A model generated the notes under the pieces. It was not told where the DNA came from. It did no database searches and saw only the letters and a list, made by a program, of their open reading frames with translations. DNA of 64,000 nt from an uncultured Saprospiraceae bacterium. Lineage in GTDB: Bacteria; Bacteroidota; Bacteroidia; Chitinophagales; Saprospiraceae. The stretch covers positions 1 through 64,000 of the forward strand of contig CALISO010000018.1 in assembly GCA_938041445.1 (NCBI GenBank). The letters run 5' to 3'. Position 1 is the first letter of the stretch. Each line of letters begins with the position of its first letter. The position numbers and the translations under genes are program-made. This document shows positions 26,950 to 34,872 of this stretch, piece by piece.

Positions 26950-28263
26950 TTATGCTTTTGCAGAACTTACGATTTCTTTCATTTTGTCAAATGTGTGAGA
27001 CTTTGGTCTCTCTAGTGGGAATCCTAGTGCTCTTGACCAACAACTATTAGCCAATACTCCTAGTGCTCTTGACACACCGAATAGTACTGTGTAGTATCCA
27101 TATTCTTTAAGCCCATAGTGTACTAAGAGTGCTCCAGAATGCGCATCTACATTAGGCCAAGGATTCTTTACCTTACCCAGAGAATCTAGTATGCCTGGTA
27201 CAACATCGAAGAGATTCCAAACAATATTGACATAGTCGTCATCTTTGATGTATTCCTCAGCGAAAGTCTTCTGAGCGGTGAACCTTGGATCTGGTTGACG
27301 TAGTACAGCATGACCGTATCCCGGTATCACCTGTCCACTATCCAATGTCTCTTGCACATATTGTGCTATTTGTTCCTTGCTAGGTTTCGTAGTGCCTAGC
27401 TTATCTGTCATTTTGAATATCCACTTTATCACTTCTTGATTGGCAAGACCGTGAAGTGGACCAGCTAGAGAACACATCCCTCCAGCAAAACTGAGATACA
27501 CGTCACTTAATGTACTATTCACCAAGTGTACTGTATGTGCCGAAGCATTACCACCTTCATGATCAGCATGAATTGTAAGATACAATCTCATCAAACTCTT
27601 GAAATCATCGTGAGAATGGCCTAACATATGTGCATAGTTCGCTGCCCAATCTAAAGATTCGTCCGGAGCGATATGATCACCACCGTGGTATGACTTTCGG
27701 TAGATATAAGCTGCTACTCTAGGTAATTTTGCAACTAGGTTCATCGTGTCCTCATATGTTGCATCCCAATAATCATGCTTTGACATACCTTCAGCATAAC
27801 GCTTAGAAAATATACTGTCACTTTGCATCGCTGTGATTGCTAGTACAAACTGTGTCATTGGATGTGTATCGTCTGGCAATGTATCCAATACCTTGAATAC
27901 ACTCTGATCTACTTTCGCTCTTTTTTCCCACTCGTCAGATAGCCAATTGACTTCTTCTTGAGTTGGTACCTCTCCAATTAACATTAACCAAAACAATCCT
28001 TCTGGTAGAGGCTCTTTACCACCTTCTGCCTTTGGTAGAATTTTCTTTAATTCAGGGATAGAGTACCCTCTAAACCTAATTCCTTCTATCGCATCTAACT
28101 GAGATGCCTCCCATATCATACTTTTCACTCCTCTCATTCCTCCAAACACTTGTGACACCTTGACTTCGCCAACGACCACATCCGCATTCTCTTTACTAAA
28201 AGCTCTCATTTCGGCTTTTAGAGCCATTGCTTTTTCTTCAAATTTTTTCTTCAGTATGTCCAT
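26950..28263 (-). CDS. gltA: Citrate synthase, mitochondrial-type
   Basis: It condenses oxaloacetate and acetyl-CoA to citrate, the entry step of the TCA cycle. The 437-residue protein has catalytic His271 (GPLHGLANQ), His318 (GYGHAVLR) and Asp373 (NPWPNVDAHSG), almost the numbering of the pig mitochondrial enzyme (274, 320, 375). Long stretches such as HADHEGGNASAHT and TVLFGVSRALGVLA, and RALGFPLERPKS near the C-terminus, match the eukaryotic (Si)-citrate synthase class rather than the hexameric E. coli type. This class occurs in part of the Bacteroidota. A TATGTTTG box lies 60 bases before the ATG. gcvH follows 3 bases after its stop. Confidence 0.96.
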   Translation of the reverse strand: MDILKKKFEEKAMALKAEMRAFSKENADVVVGEVKVSQVFGGMRGVKSMIWEASQLDAIEGIRFRGYSIPELKKILPKAEGGKEPLPEGLFWLMLIGEVPTQEEVNWLSDEWEKRAKVDQSVFKVLDTLPDDTHPMTQFVLAITAMQSDSIFSKRYAEGMSKHDYWDATYEDTMNLVAKLPRVAAYIYRKSYHGGDHIAPDESLDWAANYAHMLGHSHDDFKSLMRLYLTIHADHEGGNASAHTVHLVNSTLSDVYLSFAGGMCSLAGPLHGLANQEVIKWIFKMTDKLGTTKPSKEQIAQYVQETLDSGQVIPGYGHAVLRQPDPRFTAQKTFAEEYIKDDDYVNIVWNLFDVVPGILDSLGKVKNPWPNVDAHSGALLVHYGLKEYGYYTVLFGVSRALGVLANSCWSRALGFPLERPKSHTFDKMKEIVSSAKA

Positions 28264-28323
28264 GGAATTATTCGGATTTTTACGGTTTCAGTAATGTAAT
28301 ATGTTAGGAGTCGCAATATAATG

Positions 28324-28331
28324 CAAACATA
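28324..28331 (-). promoter_or_regulatory. Putative -7 box for gltA-gcvH
   Basis: On the minus strand this reads TATGTTTG, 60 bases before the gltA ATG. No good -33 element was seen. Confidence 0.3.
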
Positions 28332-28437
28332 GATGTGATGCATAGCGACTTGACAGAATTTACACAGCAAATAATTAAGAATTAACTTTACCGACATAAG
28401 CGTAATCTCAAATTACTAACTAGAGTTTTCCAAACCA

Positions 28438-29022
28438 TTGATTTTAATTGACGAAGTACTGATCGAATCCCCTGTGGCTGAAGCATATTTTGCTTGCAAC
28501 TTAGATGCTTGCAAGGGAGCATGTTGTTGGGAAGGTGACTATGGAGCACCACTTGACGCTGATGAGGTAGAGCAGGTAGAGGCACTTTTACCTGTAGTAT
28601 TACCATTACTTGGCTCGGAGGCCAAAAAAGTACTAGCCAAAGAAGGTCACGTTACATACTACCCAGAAATGAAAAAGGAAGGTACGCCACTGATGGAGGA
28701 CAAGTCATGTGTATACTTGATTCAAGAAGGTGATATCGCCAAATGTGCCTTTGAGGTACTCCATCAAGAAGGAAAGTCTGAATGGAGAAAACCAATCAGT
28801 TGCCACCTTTACCCTATCCGTATCGAGGAGCAATATCAATCTGGATTTACCCAATTGCGCTATGATCAGTGGGATATCTGCTCTCCAGCTTGCAGTAATG
28901 GAAAGAAGTCCAATACTCGTCTCTTTGAATTTGCAAAAGCTGCTCTCATTAGAAAATATGGGCAAGAGTGGTATGATAGGCTTGAATGGGTCGCTAATGA
29001 AGATAATCACACTGAATCTTAG
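28438..29022 (+). CDS. DUF3109 family protein
   Basis: This 194-residue cytoplasmic protein is of a conserved but uncharacterised family. Cysteine-rich blocks FACNLDACKGACCWEGDYG near the N-terminus, KSCVYL, KCAFE, SCHLYPIR and CSPAC suggest a metal or Fe-S site (inference). The start is a TTG at 28438: MILIDEVLI aligns with the usual MIxIDxxLI opening of the family, and no in-frame ATG occurs before the cysteine block. It is a single gene between divergent gltA and the OmpH pair. Confidence 0.85.
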   Translation: MILIDEVLIESPVAEAYFACNLDACKGACCWEGDYGAPLDADEVEQVEALLPVVLPLLGSEAKKVLAKEGHVTYYPEMKKEGTPLMEDKSCVYLIQEGDIAKCAFEVLHQEGKSEWRKPISCHLYPIRIEEQYQSGFTQLRYDQWDICSPACSNGKKSNTRLFEFAKAALIRKYGQEWYDRLEWVANEDNHTES

Positions 29023-29121
29023 AAAGGATTGTTAAGACAGGATAATCTCGGTTAAATTGCCGTTAAACTAAATCAAAGAACTAACGAATTACTACCAGAT
29101 TATGTACTCTAGTTGTATGGA

Positions 29122-29153
29122 TTGAGTTATTGTAATTAGAAATCCTATTTTTG
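29122..29153 (+). promoter_or_regulatory. Putative promoter of the OmpH pair
   Basis: TTG at 29122-29124 and TATTTTTG at 29146-29153 are spaced 21 bases apart, close to the Bacteroidota -33/-7 layout. The -7 box is 22 bases before the first OmpH ATG. Confidence 0.45.
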
Positions 29154-29175
29154 CACCTTTAATAAACCTACTACT

Positions 29176-29679
29176 ATGAAAAAATCATTCTTAACACTCG
29201 CAATCGCTGCCTTTCTATCTATCGCGGCATTTGGTCAAAGAATTGCTATCGTTGATGTCAATTCATTATTAGAAGGTATGTCCGAATATACCGCTGCGCA
29301 AAGTGATATCGATCAGGTATCGGCAGAGTGGAGACAGGATATTGCTGCCGACTATGATAAGATCAAGAGTATGTATAATAAGTACCAAGCAGAGCAAGTA
29401 CTGCTCAGTGATGATGCTAGAAAACAAAGAGAAGACGAAATTATGGATTTTGAAAAGTCTGTGAGAGAAAAGCAAAAGCAACGTTTCGGGGCAGAAGGAG
29501 ACCTCTTCAGAAAGAGACAAGAGCTTGTCAGACCTATACAGGATAAAGTATTCGCTGCTATTGATGAATATGCTCAGGATAGAGGATATGACCTCATTTT
29601 TGACAAAGCTGGATCAACTGGTCTACTATTTGCAACAGACGAATTTGATAAAACAGAAGACATCCGTAGAAAACTTTAA
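29176..29679 (+). CDS. OmpH/Skp-family periplasmic chaperone, first copy
   Basis: Skp/OmpH proteins hold unfolded outer-membrane proteins in the periplasm. The 167-residue product has a signal peptide cleaved near AAFGQ, then RIAIVDVNSLLEG (the conserved strand after the signal). A long coiled coil (about residues 50-115, Lys/Glu/Gln-rich) and the C-terminal IDEYAQDRGYDLIFDKAG return strand follow. The family length is about 160-170. A second paralogue follows 51 bases downstream, a tandem arrangement common in Bacteroidota. Confidence 0.9.
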   Translation: MKKSFLTLAIAAFLSIAAFGQRIAIVDVNSLLEGMSEYTAAQSDIDQVSAEWRQDIAADYDKIKSMYNKYQAEQVLLSDDARKQREDEIMDFEKSVREKQKQRFGAEGDLFRKRQELVRPIQDKVFAAIDEYAQDRGYDLIFDKAGSTGLLFATDEFDKTEDIRRKL

Positions 29680-29730
29680 TCCACTATTGGGCTAAATAAC
29701 ACTACAGTATTTCGATAATTAATAAAAGAA

Positions 29731-30237
29731 ATGAAAACACTACAATTCATCGTACTTATAGTTGCGATTACACTTGGGTCAATGACCTCAGCAACTGCTC
29801 AGAAATTTGCCTACATCAATTCTCAAGAGTTGATTAATGATTTACCAGAGGTAAAAGAGGCTAATTCCAATATTGAAGCATTCCAAGCTCAACTACAACG
29901 TAAGGGTCAGGAAATGATCAAAGTCTTGCAGGATAAGTATGCAGCTATCGAAAGAGATAGAGATAACTATTCTCCAATGCAACTAGAGGAGGAAGGGAAG
30001 AAGCTACAAGCTGAGGAAGCTAAGATTTTAGAATTTGAGCAGAGTAGTCAGCAAAAGATTCTTGAGAAAAGTGAAACATTATTAGCGCCTATAAGAACTA
30101 AGATTGAGAATGCAATCAAGGAAGTATCTGATGAGAATGGTTATGATTATGTATTTGACTATAGTACAGGTATGGTGCTTTACGCAAGTGAAGAGACGAA
30201 TATCGGACCACTTGTCAAAGCGAAGTTAGGCTTATAG
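29731..30237 (+). CDS. OmpH/Skp-family periplasmic chaperone, second copy
   Basis: The 168-residue product has a signal peptide ending in TSATAQ, then KFAYINSQELINDLPEV, a coiled-coil arm (about 45-115) and IKEVSDENGYDYVFDYSTG at the C-terminal strand. It is clearly paralogous to the preceding gene but diverged, so the two chaperones may have different clients. A hairpin followed by TTTTTT ends the pair at 30265-30302. Confidence 0.9.
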   Translation: MKTLQFIVLIVAITLGSMTSATAQKFAYINSQELINDLPEVKEANSNIEAFQAQLQRKGQEMIKVLQDKYAAIERDRDNYSPMQLEEEGKKLQAEEAKILEFEQSSQQKILEKSETLLAPIRTKIENAIKEVSDENGYDYVFDYSTGMVLYASEETNIGPLVKAKLGL

Positions 30238-30264
30238 CCAGCATCGTATAATTGAGAATTACCT

Positions 30265-30302
30265 AATGGGAAATGATACTGAAGTATTGTTTCCCATTTT
30301 TT
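30265..30302 (+). terminator. Rho-independent terminator of the OmpH pair
   Basis: AATGGGAAA and TTTCCCATT pair (9 bp), with an inner ATACT/AGTAT stem, followed by TTTTTT on the plus strand. The distal end nearly touches the lspA stop codon at 30306. Confidence 0.85.
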
Positions 30303-30305
30303 GTT

Positions 30306-30986
30306 CTACCCCTCTTCTAGAATAGTATCCGAGAGGACTGAAGGATCTTCATTCTCTTCAGTAGATTCCTTCTTTTTGTCTTTGAATAGATCTGTATAGA
30401 AGAGAAGTATCATTGCGACACCTACGGATATTGCACTATCTGCAACATTAAATACAGGTCTAAAAAACAAGAATGGTTTGCCACCCCAGATTGGCACCCA
30501 ATCCGGCAATATGGTATCTATCATCGGAAAGTAGAACATATCAACTACTCTACCTTGAAGAAAACCTGCATAACCTCCTCCCTCAGGAAATAATTCTGCC
30601 ATTTGTCCAGTGTGATGACTCTCCGAAAATATCATCCCATAAAACATTGAGTCTATGATATTGCCAATTGCTCCAGCGATAATCAACGAAAAGCATATAA
30701 TGACACCCTTTCGTTCTTTAGCCTTGACCATTCCATTAATGATGTAGAATAGAAAGCCAACCATACATATACGAAAAACGGAGAGAGCATACTTGCCTAT
30801 CACACCGCCAAACTCTAGGCCGAAAGCCATTCCTTTATTCTCAATAAATAGGATGCGAGCCCAATCGAGGCCAAGGATATTGAATCCATCTCGGTAGGGA
30901 ATGTTGAGCTTGATATAAAATTTCAAGAGTTGGTCTATAACCAATACCGAAATAATGACCAGTGCAATGATTGTCTTTCTCTTCAA
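30306..30986 (-). CDS. lspA: Lipoprotein signal peptidase (signal peptidase II)
   Basis: LspA cleaves the signal peptide of diacylglyceryl-modified prolipoproteins in the inner membrane. The 226-residue protein has four membrane helices, VIDQLLKFYI near the N-terminus, the first catalytic Asp in GNIIDSMFYG and the second in FNVADSAISVG. It is longer than the E. coli enzyme (164 residues) because of a periplasmic insertion (about 115-170) and a charged C-terminal tail, both frequent in Bacteroidota. The start is a TTG at 30986; the first in-frame ATG falls after the first helix. Confidence 0.94.
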   Translation of the reverse strand: MKRKTIIALVIISVLVIDQLLKFYIKLNIPYRDGFNILGLDWARILFIENKGMAFGLEFGGVIGKYALSVFRICMVGFLFYIINGMVKAKERKGVIICFSLIIAGAIGNIIDSMFYGMIFSESHHTGQMAELFPEGGGYAGFLQGRVVDMFYFPMIDTILPDWVPIWGGKPFLFFRPVFNVADSAISVGVAMILLFYTDLFKDKKKESTEENEDPSVLSDTILEEG

Positions 30987-31025
30987 GTCCTAAGTGTTTT
31001 AGCCTTGCAAAGAAAAGTAAAAATA

Positions 31026-31397
31026 TTAACCTTTTTGTTTAGCGTCAATACTCAGTGTCGCATGCGGCACTGCCATTAGTCGTTTCTTGGCAATAAGTTT
31101 GCCTGACTCTCTACATACACCATAGACTTTATTATCTACTCTAGTTCGAGCATTTTCAAGGTGGTGGATAAGTTTTCGTTGACGAGCTGCCAGTGTCATC
31201 ATACGTTCTTGCTCTACAGACATAGTGCAATTGTCAAGACCTCTTACTCTTGCCTCTTCATTTTCTCCAAATTCAGAAAGACTCTTGGTGTAGAAATCTA
31301 ATTGATTTTTAGCTTCTATGAGCTTACTATCAATCAATTCGCCAAATTCCTTTAACTCTTCATCGGAATAACGGGTTACGGATGCTTGCATTTTCAT
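31026..31397 (-). CDS. TraR/DksA-family protein lacking the zinc cysteines
   Basis: DksA-type proteins bind the RNA polymerase secondary channel and modulate initiation with ppGpp. This 123-residue version has the N-terminal helix, the coiled-coil with the acidic tip region, and the C-terminal globular part YGVCRESGKLIAKKRLMAVPHAT. The usual C-x-x-C...C-x-x-C zinc finger is reduced to a single Cys in this part (GVCRESG), as in several Bacteroidota homologues. It lies upstream of lspA on the same strand with 39 bases between, so they are probably co-transcribed. Activity on RNA polymerase is inferred from family membership. Confidence 0.85.
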   Translation of the reverse strand: MKMQASVTRYSDEELKEFGELIDSKLIEAKNQLDFYTKSLSEFGENEEARVRGLDNCTMSVEQERMMTLAARQRKLIHHLENARTRVDNKVYGVCRESGKLIAKKRLMAVPHATLSIDAKQKG

Positions 31398-31464
31398 AAT
31401 ATATTTCGTTGAAATCCAATACGCTATAAACCCAAAAAATGTTCCTCACTTGGTTCGATAGCCT

Positions 31465-31499
31465 TATATTTGTGTTGATTATGTAGTGAACGCTACATA
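31465..31499 (+). promoter_or_regulatory. Putative -7 box and short hairpin upstream of trhO
   Basis: TATATTTG at 31465-31472 fits TAnnTTTG. It is followed at 31480-31499 by the inverted repeat ATGTAG-TGAACG-CTACAT in what would be the early leader, 41 bases before the trhO ATG. Confidence 0.35.
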
Positions 31500-31539
31500 T
31501 TAAGACTTTATTACTGACTTCGGGTTTAATGCAAAAGCC

Positions 31540-32586
31540 ATGAAAACACTCCATAATAAAGTAGACAAGACTGTCTTGAAGGCCAAAATCCTTAAAGACA
31601 ATAGAGAACGAAAGACTCTCTCCTTCTATGTCTACTACCACCTTCCTAACACTCAGATTTTTAGAGATCACTTATACACTTTACTGGCCAGCTGTGAAGT
31701 CTTAGGAAGAATCTATGTGGCCAATGAAGGTGTTAATGGACAAATATCGGTGCCAAGTGACCGTCTATCTGCATTTGAAAAAGCGATGGACAACATTACC
31801 TTCTTTCAAGGACTGAGACATAACTATGCGATTGAGGATGATGGCAAATCATTTTACAAGCTAGCAATCAAGATTAGAAATAAGATTGTTGCAGATGGAC
31901 TAAACGATGCTGACTTTGATGTGACTGATAAGGGTACACACCTATCTGCTGCAGAATTTAATCAACTGGTAGCCAAAGACAACACCCTTGTCGTCGATAT
32001 GCGAAATCACTATGAGAGTGAAGTTGGTAAATTCAAGCAAGCGATTACACCTGATGTCGAAACATTCAAGGAAGCTCTCCCACTTGTAGAGGATATGCTC
32101 AAGGACAAAAAGGAAGACCACAACATCGTGATGTATTGCACAGGTGGTATCAGATGTGAAAAGGCATCAGCATACTATAAGCATAAGGGATTCAAATATG
32201 TCTATCAACTCGAAGGTGGCATCATCGAATATGCAAGACAAGCCAAAGAACAAGGATTAGAAAATCACTTCATAGGAAAGAATTTTGTCTTTGACGAACG
32301 TCTAGGTGAACGAATTACTGAAGACGTTATCTCTTATTGCCATCAATGTGGTAAACCGTCCGACATACACAGAAACTGTCGCAATGATGCCTGTCACATC
32401 CTCTTCATCCAATGTGATGAATGTGCTACAACATATGAAGAGGCATGTTCTATTACCTGTAAAGATTTTCTTCATCTCCCAGAAGAAGACCAACAAACAT
32501 TAAAAACCCAGATGGAATTCAATGGGACAAAGTTTGGTAAAGGACGGTACAAGGCTGCTAGAAATGCAGAGTTAGATAACAGTTGA
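31540..32586 (+). CDS. trhO: tRNA uridine(34) hydroxylase (rhodanese-related, YceA type)
   Basis: TrhO hydroxylates U34 in some tRNAs on the way to 5-methoxy or carboxymethoxy-uridine. The 348-residue protein has the N-terminal UPF0176 domain (FYVYYHLPN...YVANEGVNGQ). A rhodanese domain (about 140-240) has the active-site cysteine in MYCTGGIRCEKA. A cysteine-rich C-terminal segment follows (YCHQCGKPSD...CRNDACHILFIQCDEC). The length agrees with the family. It converges on gldE with 7 bases between stop codons. Confidence 0.94.
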   Translation: MKTLHNKVDKTVLKAKILKDNRERKTLSFYVYYHLPNTQIFRDHLYTLLASCEVLGRIYVANEGVNGQISVPSDRLSAFEKAMDNITFFQGLRHNYAIEDDGKSFYKLAIKIRNKIVADGLNDADFDVTDKGTHLSAAEFNQLVAKDNTLVVDMRNHYESEVGKFKQAITPDVETFKEALPLVEDMLKDKKEDHNIVMYCTGGIRCEKASAYYKHKGFKYVYQLEGGIIEYARQAKEQGLENHFIGKNFVFDERLGERITEDVISYCHQCGKPSDIHRNCRNDACHILFIQCDECATTYEEACSITCKDFLHLPEEDQQTLKTQMEFNGTKFGKGRYKAARNAELDNS

Positions 32587-32593
32587 TTGAAGT

Positions 32594-33856
32594 CTACACC
32601 TTAGACTCTTCTCCCTCTATCTCAATAACTCTGACTATCACAACTTCAATCTTTGTATCAGACATTTCTTCGATGGTATAGATAGTGTTTTCGTGGACAA
32701 TTTCTTCGCCCTCTTCTGGAATATTACCTGTATGTGTCACTAAGAATCCTGATAGTGTCTGATATTCTCCCTCAGGTATATTGAGTGAGTTGTACTTCTC
32801 ATTGAGGTGATCAATCTCTAGTCTTCCAGAGAATCTCCAGTGGTTCTCATCTAAGGTGTCTTCAAGATGATCTTCGTTATCATGCTCATCCTCTATCTCA
32901 CCAAAAATTTCCTCAAGGATATCTTCAAGAGTAATAATGCCGGCAGTACTCCCAAATTCATCTACAACTACAGCAATAGACGTCTGCTCTCTGATAAATC
33001 GATGAAGTAGGTCATTCAGATTCATCGTCTCAGGGACAAATGGCAGATCAAGAACCAGTGACTTGAAGGAGGTGGGATTATCTAGCAACTGTTGATGATG
33101 AATATACCCTTCTACATCTTCTATGTCGTCATTGACCAAGATGATCCTCGACAACTTAGTCTCCGTAATCACTTCAATAAGGTCTGATACATCTCCAGAC
33201 ACGTCAAAGTGAATAATCTCAGTACGAGGCACCATACAATCTCTCACCTTACTATCCTTAAGGTTGATGGCATTGGTCAATATCTCCTTATCGATATCTT
33301 CGTTCTCCTCTGAAATGTTTTTTTCAAGATAGTTTTCAAGGTCGACTTCACTTAGTCTATAATCTAACTTCTCTGCTTCTACCTTGAATACTTTCAAGAT
33401 CACATTAGTCAATCCTGACATAATCCAAGTTGGTATCAAGAGTAACCACTTAAAAAACAGTAGTGGATATGTCAGGAGTGACAACGCTTGATTAGAATAG
33501 AGACTAAAAAACGTCTTGGGAATAAACTCTCCAAATACCAACACAACCAAAGTGATGATGAGTGTAAATACGATCAACGATGGGAGTGGAAGTTCTGCCA
33601 ATCCAGGAAAAATCTGCTCTAGCAATGCCGTCATACAAAATGTGAAAGCAACAAGCGCAATATTATTACCTATCAACATCGATCCAAGAAATTCCTTAGG
33701 TTTTTGATAGAAGCGGTTAATGATATTGCTCTTTGCCGATCCTTCTTCGTTTTGGATGGCAATTCCTAGCTTATTCGCTGAGACAAATGCAATCTCCGAC
33801 CCACTAAAAAATGCGGACAGTAAGAGAAAGACTATTATGAGTAGTATCAATGACAT
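32594..33856 (-). CDS. gldE: GldE-like CNNM/CBS-pair transporter-associated protein
   Basis: The 420-residue protein has an N-terminal CNNM (DUF21) membrane domain of four helices (about 1-160; AFFSGSEIAF, LIGNNIALVAF, FGEFIPKTFF), two CBS domains (about 190-310; RDCMVPRTEI and VVDEFGSTAGIITLEDILEE) and a CorC/HlyC domain at the end. The family includes Mg2+/Co2+ efflux proteins and the gliding-motility protein GldE. I use gldE because this is the usual Bacteroidota member, but HlyC/CorC-type ion transport cannot be excluded. A TACATTTG box is almost at the start codon, suggesting a nearly leaderless mRNA. Confidence 0.8.
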   Translation of the reverse strand: MSLILLIIVFLLLSAFFSGSEIAFVSANKLGIAIQNEEGSAKSNIINRFYQKPKEFLGSMLIGNNIALVAFTFCMTALLEQIFPGLAELPLPSLIVFTLIITLVVLVFGEFIPKTFFSLYSNQALSLLTYPLLFFKWLLLIPTWIMSGLTNVILKVFKVEAEKLDYRLSEVDLENYLEKNISEENEDIDKEILTNAINLKDSKVRDCMVPRTEIIHFDVSGDVSDLIEVITETKLSRIILVNDDIEDVEGYIHHQQLLDNPTSFKSLVLDLPFVPETMNLNDLLHRFIREQTSIAVVVDEFGSTAGIITLEDILEEIFGEIEDEHDNEDHLEDTLDENHWRFSGRLEIDHLNEKYNSLNIPEGEYQTLSGFLVTHTGNIPEEGEEIVHENTIYTIEEMSDTKIEVVIVRVIEIEGEESKV

Positions 33857-34194
33857 ATAACAAATGTAAGATGTTATTGTGTAAGAATTGTTGACTAACG
33901 CTAGGGATGGGTAAAAAATAGTTGTCCCTAAAGCTCATTAAGCAGTTGCCAATGGTAACTGTTTAAAACTTCAGCCTCTGTCCTCTCTAGGGGGAAAAGT
34001 GCCAATTGTTACCCTTGGAGGATAGCTAGGTGAAATTCATATATGGCCCCATTTATCCTAAATCATGGGTGGATACATAAAAGTACAGGCAGCACACCTA
34101 TCCTCAACTGATTAATAGAATTTATTGGAGACGAGCAAATTGCTCGTCTCCAATAAAAAAATTATTATTTTCTGTCAAAGTCTATTACCCAGCC
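33857..34194. other. Intergenic stretch of 338 bases with promoter box and a long hairpin
   Basis: No gene seen. On the minus strand TACATTTG at 33861-33868 is the likely -7 box of gldE. The stretch also holds two similar segments (GCCAATGGTAACTG near 33950, GCCAATTGTTACC near 34001) and a 17-bp-arm hairpin at 34122-34156. I recognise no riboswitch or RNA family. Confidence 0.4.
34122..34156. repeat. Perfect inverted repeat, long hairpin
   Basis: TTATTGGAGACGAGCAA and TTGCTCGTCTCCAATAA are exact inverted copies separated by one base. It lies 39 bases past the stop of the barrel gene (minus strand) and probably ends that transcript. An oligo-T run lies before, not after, the hairpin on the minus strand, so it is not a canonical Rho-independent terminator. 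Confidence 0.7.
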
Positions 34195-34872
34195 CTATTT
34201 GCCACTATTCTTACGTTTCAGATCAATATCATATCTAATCGTAAGTTGAGCTACCATGTAGTGTACCCTATCATGATCCAAAAAATCGTTTGGACAACTA
34301 TTAGATATTCTTTGATATGGCTTGAGCATTGGATTGAGTCTGAGGTTTAAGCCAACACTAAAGTTTCTATAAAACGCATACTTAATATTTGTTGACACTA
34401 ATGGACTAAAAGCATTGAAACCATAACACGTCCTAGGTTCCCAAGTGTGAATAATAATGTTATCTACATATGCGCCGATAGGTGCATCATTATAGGTCAC
34501 TCCAAGGGTGAAACGAGCAGATATTCTATCAAAATCTCTCTCTAAGCCAGCCAAGAGTGAATAAGATTCCACTTTAAGCCTAAGTATACTCGCTAGATTT
34601 AGATCATTATAATTCAATATCAGAGTATAGTATGTCTCGAATCCTACATACAATCCATTTCTCATTAATCCAACTCTTAGGTTTGGAATAAAATAATCAT
34701 TGGAATAATACCCATTAAACCCACGATCTAAGCTCGAAAGGCTGCTAATATCATAAGATAGTAGCGGTAATTCTATTGTCAGTTTTGTCTCTTGACCATA
34801 TGAATAATTTGCAATTGCTAAAAGTGCAAATACTTTACTCCATTTTAATAAATCTGCTATTCTGAATTTCAT
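34195..34872 (-). CDS. Outer-membrane beta-barrel-like protein, unknown function
   Basis: The 225-residue product has a signal peptide (KWSKVFALLAIANYSYGQ) followed by alternating amphipathic strands rich in Tyr, Phe and Asn. Two cysteines (TCYGF, NSCPND) may form a disulfide. The last strand, HYMVAQLTIRYDI, precedes a basic tail. It overlaps the end of the M4 protease gene by 38 bases in another frame, implying one mRNA and possibly translational coupling. Barrel topology is inferred from strand pattern; the function is unknown. Confidence 0.65.
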   Translation of the reverse strand: MKFRIADLLKWSKVFALLAIANYSYGQETKLTIELPLLSYDISSLSSLDRGFNGYYSNDYFIPNLRVGLMRNGLYVGFETYYTLILNYNDLNLASILRLKVESYSLLAGLERDFDRISARFTLGVTYNDAPIGAYVDNIIIHTWEPRTCYGFNAFSPLVSTNIKYAFYRNFSVGLNLRLNPMLKPYQRISNSCPNDFLDHDRVHYMVAQLTIRYDIDLKRKNSGK

